Shown here in pieces: positions 1-5,722 of a stretch of DNA of 11,915 nucleotides (the stretch's first letter is position 1; each line of letters opens with the position of its first letter). This DNA is from a bacterium (GTDB lineage: Bacteria; Elusimicrobiota; Elusimicrobia; Elusimicrobiales; UBA9959). The stretch lies in the NCBI GenBank assembly GCA_021812825.1, contig JAKAMO010000080.1:1-11915 (forward strand). Direction: 5' to 3'. The position numbers and the translations under genes were made by a program. The notes below the pieces were generated by a model. The model saw only the letters and a program-made list of their open reading frames with translations. It searched no databases and was not told the DNA's origin.

Positions 1-61
1 CGCGCACGGCTCAGGACCGTGTGCCCGAAAGGGCTTATGGGTTCAACTCCCTTCCCGCGCA
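1..61 (+). tRNA. tRNA-Leu(CAG), 3' portion only
   Basis: This is the 3' part of a tRNA; the 5' half lies outside the window. The anticodon stem pairs 5-9 with 17-21 around the loop CTCAGGA (10-16), giving anticodon CAG at 12-14, which reads Leu codon CUG. A long variable arm with a CCC/GGG stem follows, as expected for class II tRNA-Leu. The T loop is TTCAACT, and its stem has one T-T mismatch. The acceptor 3' strand is CCCGCGC and the discriminator is A61, the usual base for Leu. CCA is not encoded; the sequence continues ATTAAT. Identity rests on the anticodon plus the variable arm. Confidence 0.9.
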
Positions 62-70
62 TTAATTTAA

Positions 71-99
71 CCCGCCGCTGAATAAGCGGCGGGTTTTTT
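71..99 (+). terminator. intrinsic terminator after tRNA-Leu
   Basis: A perfect 9-bp GC-rich stem (71-79 with 85-93) closes a 5-nt loop and is followed by six T residues (94-99). It lies ten bases after the tRNA end and should terminate the tRNA transcript. Its T tract ends only about a dozen bases before the start codon of the next gene. Confidence 0.92.
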
Positions 100-111
100 A
101 TAGGAGAGACA

Positions 112-924
112 ATGAGGAAGACGCTTCTCTGGATCATCAGCTTCGTTGTGACGCTGGGCTTCGCCCTGTTCCAGCGCATGACGGGGCCCACCTATCCCGT
201 CCGCGCCTCCGGCGTGACCGTGTCCGGCGCCGTCAGCTACCGCTTTCCCCGCAGCTGCACCACCGGCGGCGACGACTGCATGCCCAGGATCACCTCCGCC
301 GCCCCGCTGGATGGTTACCTCCTCTGGAAGCGCTACAGGACCGACGACGAGCCCAAGGCCGTCTCGATGGTCTATGACGCCGGCAAACTTACCGCGTCGC
401 TGCCGGACCAGCCTCCGGCCGGCAAGCTGGAATATCGCGTATTCCTCCGCACTCCGGACGGCGAGACCGAGCTGACGAAGGCGCCCGTGGTCACCCGCTT
501 CAAGGGCGCCGTACCCCACTTGATACTGATCCCGCACATCCTGATGATGTTCCTGTTCATGCTGTTCTCGGTGCGCATCTTCGTCAGCGCGGCCTGGGGG
601 CTGCCGCAGCCGCGCTTCGCCGTGCCGCTGAACGTGGCCTTCCTCGCGCTGGGCGGCTTCCTGTTCGGGCCGCTTACGCAGAAGTACGCCTTCGGCCAGC
701 TCTGGACCGGCTTTCCTTTCGGCTACGACCTAACCGACAACAAGACGCTGGTCATGATGATCTTCTGGCTGGCGGGCCTGACTGCCTTCCTGAAGGAGAA
801 GAAGCCCCGCTTCTGGCTTATAACTGCCTTCGCCGTTACGGCGGCCATCTACCTGGTGCCGCACAGCATGTTCGGCAGCGAGCTGGATTACGGCAAGGGC
901 CAGGTGGTGACCGGCCGGAAATGA
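112..924 (+). CDS. conserved membrane protein of unknown function
   Basis: This 270-residue protein has an AGGAG ribosome binding site (102-106) a few bases before the ATG. An N-terminal helix (about residues 3-20) is followed by an extracytoplasmic domain (about 22-130) carrying a close cysteine pair (C49, C56). Four hydrophobic segments then follow at about 137-158, 170-187, 212-228 and 233-250. The segment at 186-213 is rich in aromatic and polar residues and contains FGYDLTDNKT between two helices; it looks like the most constrained part. I recall similar membrane proteins in other diderm bacteria but cannot name a function. There is no obvious promoter between the tRNA terminator and the start, so expression may depend on read-through. 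It converges on the C11 peptidase gene. Confidence 0.85.
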   Translation: MRKTLLWIISFVVTLGFALFQRMTGPTYPVRASGVTVSGAVSYRFPRSCTTGGDDCMPRITSAAPLDGYLLWKRYRTDDEPKAVSMVYDAGKLTASLPDQPPAGKLEYRVFLRTPDGETELTKAPVVTRFKGAVPHLILIPHILMMFLFMLFSVRIFVSAAWGLPQPRFAVPLNVAFLALGGFLFGPLTQKYAFGQLWTGFPFGYDLTDNKTLVMMIFWLAGLTAFLKEKKPRFWLITAFAVTAAIYLVPHSMFGSELDYGKGQVVTGRK

Positions 925-940
925 GCCCCGGCAGGGACGA

Positions 941-972
941 AAAAAAGGCCCTCCTTCCGGAGGGCCTTTTTT
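941..972. terminator. bidirectional intrinsic terminator
   Basis: An 8-bp stem (947-954 with 959-966) with a 4-nt loop is flanked by six A residues on the left and six T residues on the right. It can therefore end transcription from both converging genes, the membrane protein on the left (+) and the C11 peptidase on the right (-). Confidence 0.92.
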
Positions 973-987
973 ATTGCGCTGAACGGC

Positions 988-2382
988 TTACTTCGCGGTG
1001 AGCCACCGCATAAAGTCGTCCCACTTGCCGTCTACGGACCAGGCCAGCTTGCCGTAGCTGTCGTCGAAGCTCCAGCCGGGCAGGTAGACGCCCATGCCGT
1101 AGGCCTTCTTGAACTTGTCCCCGGTGGTGCCGTTGTCGAGCAGGACCCTGTCGTAGAACTGGTTCAGGACCTGCACGGTCTTCGTCTTCAGTGCTTTCGA
1201 CCTGGTCTTGCCGTGCACCAGCTGCAGGAAGTCCGTCAGGTCCCTGGAGGCCGCGCCCTCGAAGGAGAGCGCCGCGTCCCTGGCCGCGACCACGGAGGCC
1301 TTGTCCTCGTTCATGGCCAGCTCCACCCACTGGTCCAGCTGCCTGCGCAGCTCCGTCATGCCGGAGGTGCGCACCGCGGACTGCGTAGTGGCCTGCGAGG
1401 AGGAGTAGTAGGTGGCCTTGTAGCCCTGCACGGCGGCCGCCGCCATCACCTCGGCGGTCAGGTCGCCCTTGTTGGATTCCACGCGGGAGAGGAACTGGTC
1501 GTAGCCCCAGCCGGCGCCGGGCTCGGTCTCTTCCGAGCCTACCACGATCGTGGCGGCGTCGCGCATCTCATAGACCACCTCGACCATCTGCATCAGGCAG
1601 GCGTCGGAGGCGTAGATGTCCACGCCGCCCATCGCGCGCAGCGCCCTGGCCAGGTCCACCGGGTTGATGCCGTGGCCGGTCTGGTCGTCGTATGAAATGC
1701 CCCTGACGGTGGCGCGCGGTCCGCGCATTTCCCAGCCGGAGCCGTGGTTCCAGACTATCAGCATGTAGTGGCGCGCCGGGTAGTTCTGCTTCACCCACTT
1801 GCCGTACTCGGCGAGTTGGTTCCAGTCGCCCATGTCGACGGAGCCCAGGTCCTGCAGCATCCGGGACGAAAGCGTGGCATTGTCGCCGTCCTTCTGCACC
1901 AGGTAGCGGCGCACGCCGGTCCAGTCCGTGGAGGCGTCCTTCGCCGAGGCTTCCTCGCGGCTCAGCATAGGGGGCAGGCCGCCGCCCCAGTACGGGTTGG
2001 GCCAGCCGGGGTGGGGGACTACGCCCGGGTAGTCGTCGTAGCCGCCCGGGTAGGAAGGATATGAGGGCTGGGTGTAAGCCGTGCGGCCGGCCTCGGTAAC
2101 GATGTTGACGTTCTCGGGAGCGCCGTACTTCTCCATCTCGTTCATGTCCTCGATGACGTATTTGGAAAGGTTGTTCTTGCCGTTCATGAAGACCATTATG
2201 GTCCAGTCCTTGACGGACCTGGCGTCGGTCGTGGCTGCCGGCACAGGCGCTTCGTCCGCTGCGGAGCGCGCGTTCCTGACGATGTCCTTCACCTGCGGCA
2301 GACCCTCGAGGTCCAGCGCGGCGGCGGGCGCGGCCATGAAGGCCGAGGCCAGAATGATCCTGCCGATCTTAGCTATCATCAT
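988..2382 (-). CDS. secreted clostripain-family (C11) cysteine peptidase
   Basis: This is a predicted exported cysteine endopeptidase of family C11 (clostripain), which cleaves after basic residues in characterised members. From the chosen start (464 residues) a signal peptide runs IAKIGRIILASAFMAAPAAA. The core fold begins at KDWTIMVFMNGKNNL, typical of the family. The catalytic His lies in WNHGSGW (H213; codon 1744-1746) and the catalytic Cys in SDACLM (C262; codon 1597-1599), so the dyad is intact. A Pro/Tyr/Gly-rich insertion of about 35 residues (about 102-137) separates the first strand region from the catalytic core. An upstream in-frame ATG at 2419-2421 would spoil the signal peptide. 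The strong AAGGAGA (2387-2393) favours the tandem ATGs at 2380-2382 or 2377-2379. The gene is divergent from the B12 receptor. Confidence 0.93.
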   Translation of the reverse strand: MMIAKIGRIILASAFMAAPAAALDLEGLPQVKDIVRNARSAADEAPVPAATTDARSVKDWTIMVFMNGKNNLSKYVIEDMNEMEKYGAPENVNIVTEAGRTAYTQPSYPSYPGGYDDYPGVVPHPGWPNPYWGGGLPPMLSREEASAKDASTDWTGVRRYLVQKDGDNATLSSRMLQDLGSVDMGDWNQLAEYGKWVKQNYPARHYMLIVWNHGSGWEMRGPRATVRGISYDDQTGHGINPVDLARALRAMGGVDIYASDACLMQMVEVVYEMRDAATIVVGSEETEPGAGWGYDQFLSRVESNKGDLTAEVMAAAAVQGYKATYYSSSQATTQSAVRTSGMTELRRQLDQWVELAMNEDKASVVAARDAALSFEGAASRDLTDFLQLVHGKTRSKALKTKTVQVLNQFYDRVLLDNGTTGDKFKKAYGMGVYLPGWSFDDSYGKLAWSVDGKWDDFMRWLTAK

Positions 2383-2397
2383 CGTATCTCCTTGAAC

Positions 2398-2415
2398 CGG
2401 GCCTATCCCGGCCCG
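2398..2415 (-). other. inverted repeat in the peptidase 5' leader
   Basis: A 6-bp inverted repeat, CGGGCC (2398-2403) and GGCCCG (2410-2415), has a 6-nt spacer and lies immediately upstream of the peptidase ribosome binding site. It would form a small hairpin in the minus-strand leader. Its role is unknown; it could be an operator or a leader structure. Confidence 0.45.
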
Positions 2416-2535
2416 CGACATAATAATGATATCCGTTTATTGTTTTTCCTCGTATGGGCCGGGGTGCCCAGACCACGCCGGTAATTGGACCTATGTCGCG
2501 ACGGGACCTTCGGCCCTCTGGGGCCGCGGAATTGA

Positions 2536-2541
2536 TATAAT
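2536..2541 (+). promoter_or_regulatory. -10 box of the B12 receptor promoter
   Basis: There is a perfect TATAAT in an AT-rich patch within otherwise GC-rich DNA. Seven bases downstream would put the transcription start at about G2548, which is exactly the first base of the riboswitch P1 helix. No good -35 box is seen 16-18 bases upstream; a 6-bp inverted repeat (2511-2516 and 2521-2526) occupies that position and may bind an activator. The rest of 2422-2535 shows no other clear element. Confidence 0.75.
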
Positions 2542-2547
2542 ATCACC

Positions 2548-2667
2548 GTTCCTGCGGAGGAATCCCGTGAAAATCGGGAGCTGCCCCGCAACGGTGATGC
2601 CCGGAAGTCTCGGGCTGAGCCCGGTCTACCGCGGGAACGCCGCTTCGGCGGCTATCTTCGCGGGAGG
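2548..2667 (+). promoter_or_regulatory. cobalamin (B12) riboswitch with ribosome-binding-site platform
   Basis: Leader RNA with the conserved cobalamin aptamer core: a GGAATCCCGTGAAAATCGGG segment, then AGCTGCCCCGCAACGGTGA (2579-2597), then a GGAAGTC segment, and the B12-box-like AGCCCGGTCTACCGCGG ending near 2634. P1 is 10-11 bp, pairing 2548-2557 with 2629-2638 with one G-U pair. A hairpin, CGGGC-TGA-GCCCG (2611-2623), lies in the 3' half. The aptamer spans only about 91 nt, short for the class. A UUCG-capped hairpin (2639-2652) and then the Shine-Dalgarno GGGAGG (2662-2667) follow, so control is probably at translation. It precedes a TonB receptor, the classic target. Confidence 0.95.
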
Positions 2668-2671
2668 AAAA

Positions 2672-4480
2672 ATGAAAAGCCTGTCTTTGCTGCTGTTGTT
2701 CCTGTCGTTCCCCGTACAGTCCCGTTCTGCCGACGATGTCTTCTTTTCGGTCGGCCGCGCCGCGGCCTATCGGGCCATGCCGCCTGCCGACGCCGATACC
2801 ATCTATCCCGGCGACGAGCCGCGGCTGGACCTGACCGGCCTGCTCGATTCCGAGGCCTTGCTGGCCGTGCGGAGGCTCAACGGGCCGGACGGGGCCGCCA
2901 CGGTCTCGCTGCGCGGCTTCCAGGCCAAGCAGACGGCCGTCTATCTCGACGACGTGCGGCTGCCGGCCGATATCACCGGCACGGTGGACCTTTCCCTGTT
3001 CCCGTCCGCCGGCCTCGGCCGGGTGGAGGTGCTGCCCGGTGCCGCGTCGTCGGCTTACGGCGCCAACGCCGAGGGCGGCGTGGTCCACCTGTTCACCAGG
3101 AAGCTTTCTCCGGGGACACGGCTCGCCGAGGCCTCCGCAGGCCTTTCGTCCTGGGGCGGTCGGGATCTGACGTTCAAGACCGGCGCCTCCGGCCGGTACG
3201 GGGATTTCTTCCTCGGCGCCGCGCGCGATTCGTCCGAGGGCTTCCAGCATAACGCGGGATCGACAAGGGAGGCCGCGCAGGGCCGCGGCTCGGTAGGGCT
3301 CGGGGCCGCGGGCAAGCTGACCTTCAGCGGCCTGTACTCCGCGCTGCGGACCGGCCTGCCGTCGGGCACCCCTGTGCCGGTCTCCGACTGGAACGGCTCC
3401 CGCGAGCGCGCGGCCAATTCGCTGACCGACTGGCAGAAATCGCGCCGCGGCTTCCTCTCCGGGGCCTGGAGCGCCGGTGGGGACGACCTGGAGGGGCGCG
3501 TGGAATCGTCGCTCTCGTCCAACCGGATAGAGGCCTTCCAGTTCGGCTCGCGCAGCAGGGCCCTGGTCACGGACCGCGGTCTTTCCGGCAGGCTCACGGT
3601 GCGGCGCACGCTGGTGCTGGGCGCCGAGGCTTCGCTGTCGGAGCTGGCCTCCCCGGATTACGGCGACCACCGCCTGGGCTCGGCGGGGTTCTTCGCGCAG
3701 AAGACCTTCTCCCCGGCGGAGAAGCTGGAACTCACCCCGGGGGCCCGCCTGGACAGGAGCGGCAGCTATCCGGCGCGGCTCAGTCCGAAGCTCGCGGCCG
3801 TCTACGCGCCTTCCGCGGAGTGGAAGTTCTCCGCTTCCGGCGGGGCCGGCTTCCAGGCCCCTACTTTCGCGGACCTCTACAACCCGTGGGCGGCTCCCGC
3901 GCCCGGACTTAAGCCGGAGAAGAGCGTGAACTACGACGCTTCGGCGTATTACGGTTCCCCGGACGGCTGGTACGCCTCCGCTTCGGGCTACTATTCGGTG
4001 ATCGAGGACCGCATAGCGCTGGACCCGGTCACCTGGGCCGCCGCCAATCTCGACTCCGGCTACAACATAGGCGCTGAGGGGAAGGCCGGCTGGAAGCCCG
4101 GTATCTTCCGCTTTTCCGCGGCCTGGGCGTTGAACGTCAGCAAGGTAAAGACCGCCGGCGGGAGCTATGAGCTGATGAACTATTCTCCGCTGCGCAAGGT
4201 AACGCTCTCGGCCGGCCTGCGGTCCGACGGCTCCAGCCTGGCCTTCACCGGTCTCGGCGTTTCGGAGCAGTATACCGGCAGGGGCCGCTCCGGGCTGCGG
4301 CTGCCCGAATACTGGGTCTTTGGTCTGAGGGGCGCCAGGGAGATAGGTGGGCTGGAGTTCTGGGCCGCGGCGGACAACCTGCTTGACAGGCATTACGCCA
4401 CTACGGCGGACGTCTTCAACGGCTGGTACCCGCAGCCGGGCCGCACCTTCTCCGCGGGGCTTTCCTGGAGGTTGCTGTAA
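2672..4480 (+). CDS. btuB: TonB-dependent outer-membrane receptor, BtuB-like (cobalamin uptake)
   Basis: A 602-residue outer-membrane active transporter, close in length to E. coli BtuB. The start at 2672 follows GGGAGGAAA and gives a signal peptide (KSLSLLLLFLSFPVQSRSA). DVFFSVGRA near the mature N terminus resembles a TonB box. The plug domain is at about residues 45-150, with VSLRGFQAKQTAVYLDDVRL and SAYGANAEGGVVHLFT characteristic. A beta-barrel with alternating strands makes up the rest, ending with NLLDRHYA...GWYPQPGRTF. The reading frame stays open upstream to 2426, but that would pass through the riboswitch. The final residues are Trp-Arg-Leu-Leu instead of ending in Phe or Tyr, which is unusual for barrel assembly. 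The cobalamin riboswitch supports B12 or a corrinoid as substrate; nickel or cobalt chelates cannot be excluded because nikR follows. Confidence 0.92.
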   Translation: MKSLSLLLLFLSFPVQSRSADDVFFSVGRAAAYRAMPPADADTIYPGDEPRLDLTGLLDSEALLAVRRLNGPDGAATVSLRGFQAKQTAVYLDDVRLPADITGTVDLSLFPSAGLGRVEVLPGAASSAYGANAEGGVVHLFTRKLSPGTRLAEASAGLSSWGGRDLTFKTGASGRYGDFFLGAARDSSEGFQHNAGSTREAAQGRGSVGLGAAGKLTFSGLYSALRTGLPSGTPVPVSDWNGSRERAANSLTDWQKSRRGFLSGAWSAGGDDLEGRVESSLSSNRIEAFQFGSRSRALVTDRGLSGRLTVRRTLVLGAEASLSELASPDYGDHRLGSAGFFAQKTFSPAEKLELTPGARLDRSGSYPARLSPKLAAVYAPSAEWKFSASGGAGFQAPTFADLYNPWAAPAPGLKPEKSVNYDASAYYGSPDGWYASASGYYSVIEDRIALDPVTWAAANLDSGYNIGAEGKAGWKPGIFRFSAAWALNVSKVKTAGGSYELMNYSPLRKVTLSAGLRSDGSSLAFTGLGVSEQYTGRGRSGLRLPEYWVFGLRGAREIGGLEFWAAADNLLDRHYATTADVFNGWYPQPGRTFSAGLSWRLL

Positions 4481-4493
4481 AACAGCCGGGACG

Positions 4494-4513
4494 TTGACTT
4501 CGATGCGTTGACG
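4494..4513 (+). promoter_or_regulatory. possible -35 elements of the nikR promoter
   Basis: CGTTGAC occurs twice (4492-4498 and 4506-4512), giving TTGACT at 4494-4499 and TTGACG at 4508-4513, both good -35 matches. For the second, a -10 box would fall near 4531-4536, inside the NikR operator, so bound NikR would block the polymerase. The -10 itself is weak (CACCAT), so the exact promoter is uncertain. Confidence 0.4.
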
Positions 4514-4526
4514 GGACTCCCGAAAA

Positions 4527-4553
4527 GTGTCACCATTTGAACTAAGGTAACAC
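4527..4553 (+). promoter_or_regulatory. NikR operator-like inverted repeat
   Basis: GTGTCAC (4527-4533), 13 bases, then GTAACAC (4547-4553) is an inverted repeat with one mismatch. One more symmetric base on each side extends the complementarity. It fits the GTGTTAC-N13/14-GTAACAC type of NikR site that I recall from Desulfovibrio rather than the E. coli GTATGA type. It ends two bases before the nikR ATG and covers its ribosome binding site (AAGG, 4544-4547), suggesting nickel-dependent autorepression. Confidence 0.75.
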
Positions 4554-4554
4554 T

Positions 4555-4965
4555 ATGAAAGGCGGTCTCGTAAGGTTCGGCGTGTCTCTGGAGGGGGAGC
4601 TCCTCCGGAAGTTCGACGCCCTGATAAAGGCCGAGGGCTACGACAACCGTTCCAAGGCCATCGCCGACCTGATACGCAAGGAGTTCGTCTCCGACGCCTT
4701 CTCCAAAGGCGGCCAGGTGGCGGGCGCCGTCACCATAGTCTACGATCACCACAAGCGCGCCGTGGTCAATAAGCTGCTGGATATCCAGCACGACCACGGC
4801 GCCATCATAATATCCGCCCAGCACGTGCACCTGGACCACGACAACTGCCTCGAGATAGTGGCGGTAAAGGGCCCCGGCGCCAAGGTGGGGGCCCTGGCCG
4901 CCGCGCTCAAGGCGGTGAAGGGCGTGAAGCATTCCACGCTGAGCGTGACCACGGCCGGCAAGTGA
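4555..4965 (+). CDS. nikR: NikR, nickel-responsive transcriptional regulator
   Basis: A cytoplasmic Ni(II)-sensing repressor of 136 residues, standard for the family. The N-terminal ribbon-helix-helix DNA-binding domain (residues 2-45) begins GLVRFGVSLEGELLRKFD. The C-terminal ACT-like regulatory domain contains the full set of high-affinity nickel ligands by alignment with E. coli H76, H87, H89 and C95: here H79 (in QHDH), H90 and H92 (QHVHLDHDNC) and C98. An inverted repeat matching a NikR site overlaps its ribosome binding site, implying autoregulation. The transporter and barrel genes downstream are likely members of the same regulon or operon. The gap of 74 bases after the TonB receptor has no clear terminator, so partial co-transcription with that gene is possible. 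Confidence 0.96.
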   Translation: MKGGLVRFGVSLEGELLRKFDALIKAEGYDNRSKAIADLIRKEFVSDAFSKGGQVAGAVTIVYDHHKRAVVNKLLDIQHDHGAIIISAQHVHLDHDNCLEIVAVKGPGAKVGALAAALKAVKGVKHSTLSVTTAGK

Positions 4966-4982
4966 TTTTTTTTGCGGTAGGG

Positions 4983-5008
4983 TAGCACGAAAGTGCGGTT
5001 CATAGCAC
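4983..5008 (+). other. repeat element upstream of the transporter start
   Basis: TAGCAC is present at 4983-4988 and 5003-5008, exactly 20 bases apart. Between them GTGC (4993-4996) can pair with either GCAC copy, the first closing a GAAA tetraloop. The two hairpins exclude each other and sit just before the Shine-Dalgarno GGAGGG (5014-5019). The stems are only 4-5 bp, so a regulatory role is speculative. Confidence 0.3.
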
Positions 5009-5022
5009 CAAGTGGAGGGAAC

Positions 5023-5667
5023 ATGGAGAACGGAACTATACTGCTGACGGCGGCGTCGCTGGGATTCATGCACACGGTATTCGGCCCGGACCATTACATA
5101 CCGTTCGTGGCGCTGGCGAAAGCCCGCTCCTGGTCCGGGACCCGGACGGCCGCGGTCACCCTGCTCTGCGGGCTGGGGCACGTGCTCAGCTCCGTGGCCA
5201 TCGGTTTCGCCGGCATCGCGCTCGGCACGGCGCTTTCCCGCCTGCAGTGGGTGGAGGCCGTTAGGGGAGACATCGCCGGCTGGCTGCTGCTGCTGTTCGG
5301 GCTGGGTTATATGCTGTGGGGCATAGCCAGGGCCCGGCGCGGCGCGCATCAGCACGCACACGGGCATACGCACGGCCACGCGGAAGGCGCGGTCACGCCA
5401 TGGGCCATCTTCATAATCTTCGTCTTCGGGCCCTGCGAGCCGCTGATACCGGTGCTGGTATACCCGGCCATAAAGGACGGTATCTGGACTGCTTTGGCCG
5501 CGGCCGGCGTCTTCTCGGCCGTGACGATAGCCACCATGCTGGCCTCCGTCTTCCTGCTGTTGCGCGGCGTCAGCCTGCTGCCTGCCGAGAGGATGGAACG
5601 CTACGCCCATGCGCTGGCCGGCTTCGCGCTGTTCGCCTGCGGCGTGGCGGTAAAAGCGGGACTCTAG
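5023..5667 (+). CDS. nickel/cobalt-type membrane transporter (NicO/UreH-like) with His-rich loop
   Basis: A 214-residue inner-membrane protein with about six hydrophobic segments, probably moving Ni(II) or Co(II). The first helix carries HTVFGPDH (H17, D23, H24), resembling the HX4DH signature of nickel/cobalt permeases but with five residues between H and DH. H53 lies in GLGHVLSS. A cytosolic-type loop (109-119) is a run of alternating His (HQHAHGHTHGH) typical of metal storage or delivery loops, and a conserved FGPCEPLIPV follows at 135-144. The ATG at 5023 with GGAGGG 3 bases upstream is preferred to an in-frame GTG at 4993. It lies 57 bases after nikR with no clear terminator, which supports nickel as substrate. 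Efflux instead of uptake cannot be excluded from sequence. Confidence 0.82.
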   Translation: MENGTILLTAASLGFMHTVFGPDHYIPFVALAKARSWSGTRTAAVTLLCGLGHVLSSVAIGFAGIALGTALSRLQWVEAVRGDIAGWLLLLFGLGYMLWGIARARRGAHQHAHGHTHGHAEGAVTPWAIFIIFVFGPCEPLIPVLVYPAIKDGIWTALAAAGVFSAVTIATMLASVFLLLRGVSLLPAERMERYAHALAGFALFACGVAVKAGL

Positions 5668-5694
5668 GCAGCCCCTTTCATACCCCGGGTCAAA

Positions 5695-5721
5695 CGTATA
5701 TAATACGGTTAAGGAGGGGGG
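5695..5721 (+). promoter_or_regulatory. promoter with palindrome before the outer-membrane barrel gene
   Basis: TATAAT (5699-5704) is a perfect -10 box embedded in a perfect inverted repeat, CGTAT-ATA-ATACG (5695-5707). AAGGAGGGG (5711-5719) follows just before the ATG at 5723, so the leader would be only about 12 bases. The -35 region (TTTCAT, about 5676-5681) is poor. A repressor or activator binding the palindrome is plausible. Confidence 0.55.
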
Positions 5722-5722
5722 T

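Noticed and set aside
2383..2421. Start of the C11 peptidase at 2421
   Set aside because: It adds charged residues before the signal peptide and has no ribosome binding site, whereas AAGGAGA precedes the internal tandem ATGs.
2426..2671. N-terminal extension of the TonB receptor
   Set aside because: The frame is open back to 2426, but this stretch holds the promoter and the cobalamin riboswitch, and the start at 2672 has a ribosome binding site and signal peptide.
4512..4522. Hairpin CGGG-ACT-CCCG as terminator for the TonB receptor gene
   Set aside because: The stem is only 4 bp and is followed by AAAAG, not T residues.
4966..4973. Terminator after nikR from a run of eight T
   Set aside because: The T run starts directly after the stop codon, but no GC-rich hairpin is adjacent; the nearest hairpin (CACGC-TGA-GCGTG) lies about 18 bases upstream.
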